64,000 bases of DNA. Origin: Tyto alba. Its lineage: Eukaryota > Chordata > Aves > Strigiformes > Tytonidae. A model generated the notes under the pieces. The model had not been told where the DNA came from. It ran no database searches and was given only the letters and a program-made list of their open reading frames with translations. This document shows, piece after piece, positions 61,773-64,000 of this stretch. A program made the translations under genes and the position numbers. The DNA lies in contig NW_024881276.1 in NCBI RefSeq assembly GCF_018691265.1, positions 868,001 through 932,000 on the forward strand. The letters are read 5' to 3'. The first letter of the stretch is position 1. Each line of letters begins with the position of its first letter.

Positions 61773-62380
61773 CGCTGCCGCCCTCCCCACCGCCCGGCAC
61801 GGCCCTAAGTTATCATCCTCCTCCTCCTCCTCCTCCTCCCCCGCCGCCCGCCACGGCTCTCCGTCCCTCTTCCCCTCCGGGGGGGGGGGGAGGAGGGCTC
61901 TCGCAAACCCTCTCCTAACCGCTCTGGCGGGACCTCGCTCGCTTCCTCCTCCTCCTCCTCCTCCTCCTCCTCCTCCTCGGCCGGGGAGGGGACGTGGGCA
62001 GGCGGCGAGCCGAGCCCTCCTCCCGCGGGCCTCGCCCCGTCCCGCCGGCGGGCCGGCCCAGGCCGCGGGGGGGATGCGGCGGCCGCCGTCCCGTGCGCCA
62101 TGGCGGGGGCGGGAAGGGGGGGGGGGGGGGGGGGCCGCGGGCGGGAAACGGGGCCGCGGCGCTTCCGCGCCAACCGGGCCCGGCCCCGCTCGCCGGCAGC
62201 CCCGGGGCGGCCACCCCCCCCCCCCCGGCCCGCTCCCCCCCCCGCTCCCCTGGCGGGCGGCGGCGTGTGGGGCTGAGGGGGGAGCGGCAGGCGGCTGGAG
62301 CGGGAGAGGAGAGCATTGCCGGTGAGGCGTTCGCGGCTCCCGCGTTACCGGAAAGCGGTAATTAATTCACTCTCTAAGTC
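61773..62380 (-). promoter_or_regulatory. CpG-island promoter and 5' leader of ATP10A
   Basis: Dense CpG, GC boxes (for example GGGGCGGG near 62106) and no obvious TATA box immediately upstream of the coding start point to a dispersed CpG-island promoter. CpG density continues into exon 1 and falls to background by about 62400. The leader carries two (CCT)n tracts (about 61816-61838 and 61945-61976), a 12-base G run (61879-61890) and a 19-base G run (62116-62134). All of these are prone to assembly error. The transcription start site is not determinable from sequence. Confidence 0.65.
61805..62101 (-). CDS. Upstream ORF in the ATP10A 5' leader (98 codons)
   Basis: An ATG at 62101-62099 in the context GCCATGG (G at -3 and +4, close to the Kozak optimum) opens a 98-codon frame ending in TAG at 61807-61805. 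That is 32 nt before the main ATG and in a different frame. The predicted peptide begins [12 protein letters not shown], has a run of 12 glutamates from a (GGA)n tract, then an arginine-rich tail ending in MIT. It resembles no protein I know. If the transcript starts upstream of 62101, this uORF would be expected to limit initiation at the flippase start. The transcription start cannot be seen, so the uORF may lie outside the mRNA. The composition is what a GC-rich leader would give by chance. Confidence 0.4.
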   Translation of the reverse strand: MAHGTAAAASPPRPGPARRRDGARPAGGGLGSPPAHVPSPAEEEEEEEEEEEEASEVPPERLGEGLREPSSPPPRRGRGTESRGGRRGRRRRRRRMIT

Positions 62381-64000
62381 TCAATTTGGGAGTTTTGGAA
62401 AGCAGGCGTTCTTTATGGCAGCGCCGGACACCCAGGGGAGAGCTCCTCCTAATGAGTGCGCGTGAGAACGAAATCAACCGGCGTCTGCACGACCTTAATC
62501 CCACACGTTCACCGCCTTCGTGTCATATTCAGAACTTTCCCGGGAACTCTTTTAGCACGAGTTAATGCCTCCTGCGCCCGGCAGCCGGAGCCTTCGGGTG
62601 GTCGTCGGGGGTCTCCGGAGGAAGGCTCGTAGTCTTCCTCACCGTGCTCGCCAGCTGACCCTCGCTTCGGCGCAAACTCAGCCCTGTGCTCACGTCCACC
62701 TCGTCCTGCCAGGCCGGCCTGCTCTGCTTTGTTGCTAATTTGCAGCTTCTTTACGTTTCTTTGCACCTGCCACCACAAGGCCAAACCGTCTCCCATAAGG
62801 TGATTTATGAGTCCCTCACCCTACAGTTATTCCAACTATTCCTCAAAAGATCAGTATTTGTTCTGCAGCGTAACTGTTAAATGATTAAAAACATCTGAAA
62901 TTGATCTGAATAATTCTATTCCACAAATACGTATTTTCTAATCTCAGTTTGCGAGTATCACCCTCACAGGCCTCTATCCAAGGTCCACGAGCAGCGGCCG
63001 GCGGGAGTTTTTATCAGCAGGCTCGTGTCACAGCACTCCACTTTCTGACCAAAACCCTGTGCCACGATTGCAGGTGCCTCTTCGCTCAGCACGGGCGGTG
63101 CAGCACAACGTCTCCCGACACCCCGCTTCTACCCGGGGCCCCGGTTCAGCCAGTGGCACTCGTGGTGCTGGGGACAAACCCCGAAGGTGACAACCAAAAA
63201 TGAGGTGTCTGGTGGAAAGCGTTGCACGCCACCGACCCCGCGCACATCCAGGTGGAGATGTGCTGTAGCGTGTGTTGGGTTGTATGTGGATTTTTCTGTT
63301 CCCTCGTGGTAGGTCTTTCCAGCGAGGGATGGAAAATGCCTACCTCGTGCTCTGCGTTCTGCGTGCCATGCTTTGGGGAGAGAGATGCAGGTGTGGGTGA
63401 AGACAGAAAGCGTGATAGATACGTAGACTTGAAATACAGGAGAGAGAATAATCCAGATTGAAAGACTTAGTCTAAAGTCACAAGCAAGTAAATGTATGCC
63501 GGTGGTTAAAGAACAAATAATATGAGAATAATGAAGGTTCTTGCTACTGGGCATGACATGAGACTTTGCAGCATCACTTTAGGTTGGGATTTCAGAGCAG
63601 ACCTTTTGAATATGGGATTCCTCAGGCAGCGTAAAAAGCTGCCACAGGTCACTCCAGGCTGTGTCTAAACTGTAGCACAATGCATTTTGTGGTGTGACCC
63701 TTGGTCCTGATGCATTTTGTGTTCCCAGAAACCAGGCTTCGCTCACCCAAGGGCTCCTTACAGGCAGCTGCAGATACTCCAAAAAGAGGGTTTCTGGACT
63801 TATGCCACTTGCCCACTAGCCTCTGAGACCCACTGTTTTGTGGGGCTCTGCTTCACCCCTGGTCCCCAGGAGCTCAAGCACTGTTCAGGCTTCATCTTCT
63901 CTCTGGACGGCCCTCTATCTTGTTTACACAACGGCTGGTAGTTACAGGGGAAGCAACAGTAGTCTTTGCTCTTTTCTGATGTCAAAGCACATCACCGCTT
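62381..64000. other. DNA upstream of the ATP10A promoter
   Basis: CpG density drops after about 62400, with a moderate patch at 62560-62700. No exon, RNA gene or mobile element is recognised. A 12-bp direct repeat ATGCATTTTGTG occurs at about 63681 and 63711. Open frames on both strands are short and unremarkable. Confidence 0.5.

Overview
The window is vertebrate nuclear DNA, almost certainly from a bird and probably from Neoaves. The evidence is several CR1 LINE 3' ends with the avian tail (GATTCTATGA-like) and ERVL-type solo LTRs of a kind common in neoavian genomes. The species cannot be fixed from the sequence. One protein-coding gene is supported: the 5' end of a class 5 P4-ATPase (lipid flippase), best matched to ATP10A, on the minus strand. 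Exon 1 (coding 61772..61330) and exon 2 (17633..17429) join in frame across consensus splice sites. They give the first 216 residues: a basic N-terminus, TM1, TM2 and the start of the actuator domain with the DGET motif. The remaining exons lie beyond the left edge.

Layout from left to right: 1..17428 is read as intron 2. It holds a window-truncated ERVL-type LTR (1..749), a complete solo LTR with a 5-bp target duplication (2621..3215), and a nested insertion in which a 1071-bp solo LTR (6041..7111) splits a CR1 reverse-transcriptase sequence (5985..8206). A CpG-rich islet lies at 15665..16130. Exon 2 follows. Intron 1 is about 43.7 kb (17634..61329). It carries a three-copy 81-bp minisatellite (18054..18299), four CR1 fragments, long homopolymers, and a roughly 0.94-kb hexanucleotide array (60382..61324) that runs almost up to the exon 1 splice donor. 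The right end is the CpG-island promoter and 5' leader (61773..62380), with an upstream ORF in strong Kozak context, then about 1.6 kb of upstream DNA in which no gene is seen.

No bacterial-style features, CRISPR arrays, tRNA or rRNA genes are supported. The many other open frames are chance or repeat-driven. The most notable signal is the G-rich (sense GGGGAT/GGGGAC) array at the start of intron 1. It is predicted to form G-quadruplexes and is similar in position and style to known intron-1 hexanucleotide repeats. The second is a perfect three-unit heat-shock element with CCAAT and TATA boxes in the U3 of the nested solo LTR. Element boundaries and identities come from reading only; no database search was run.
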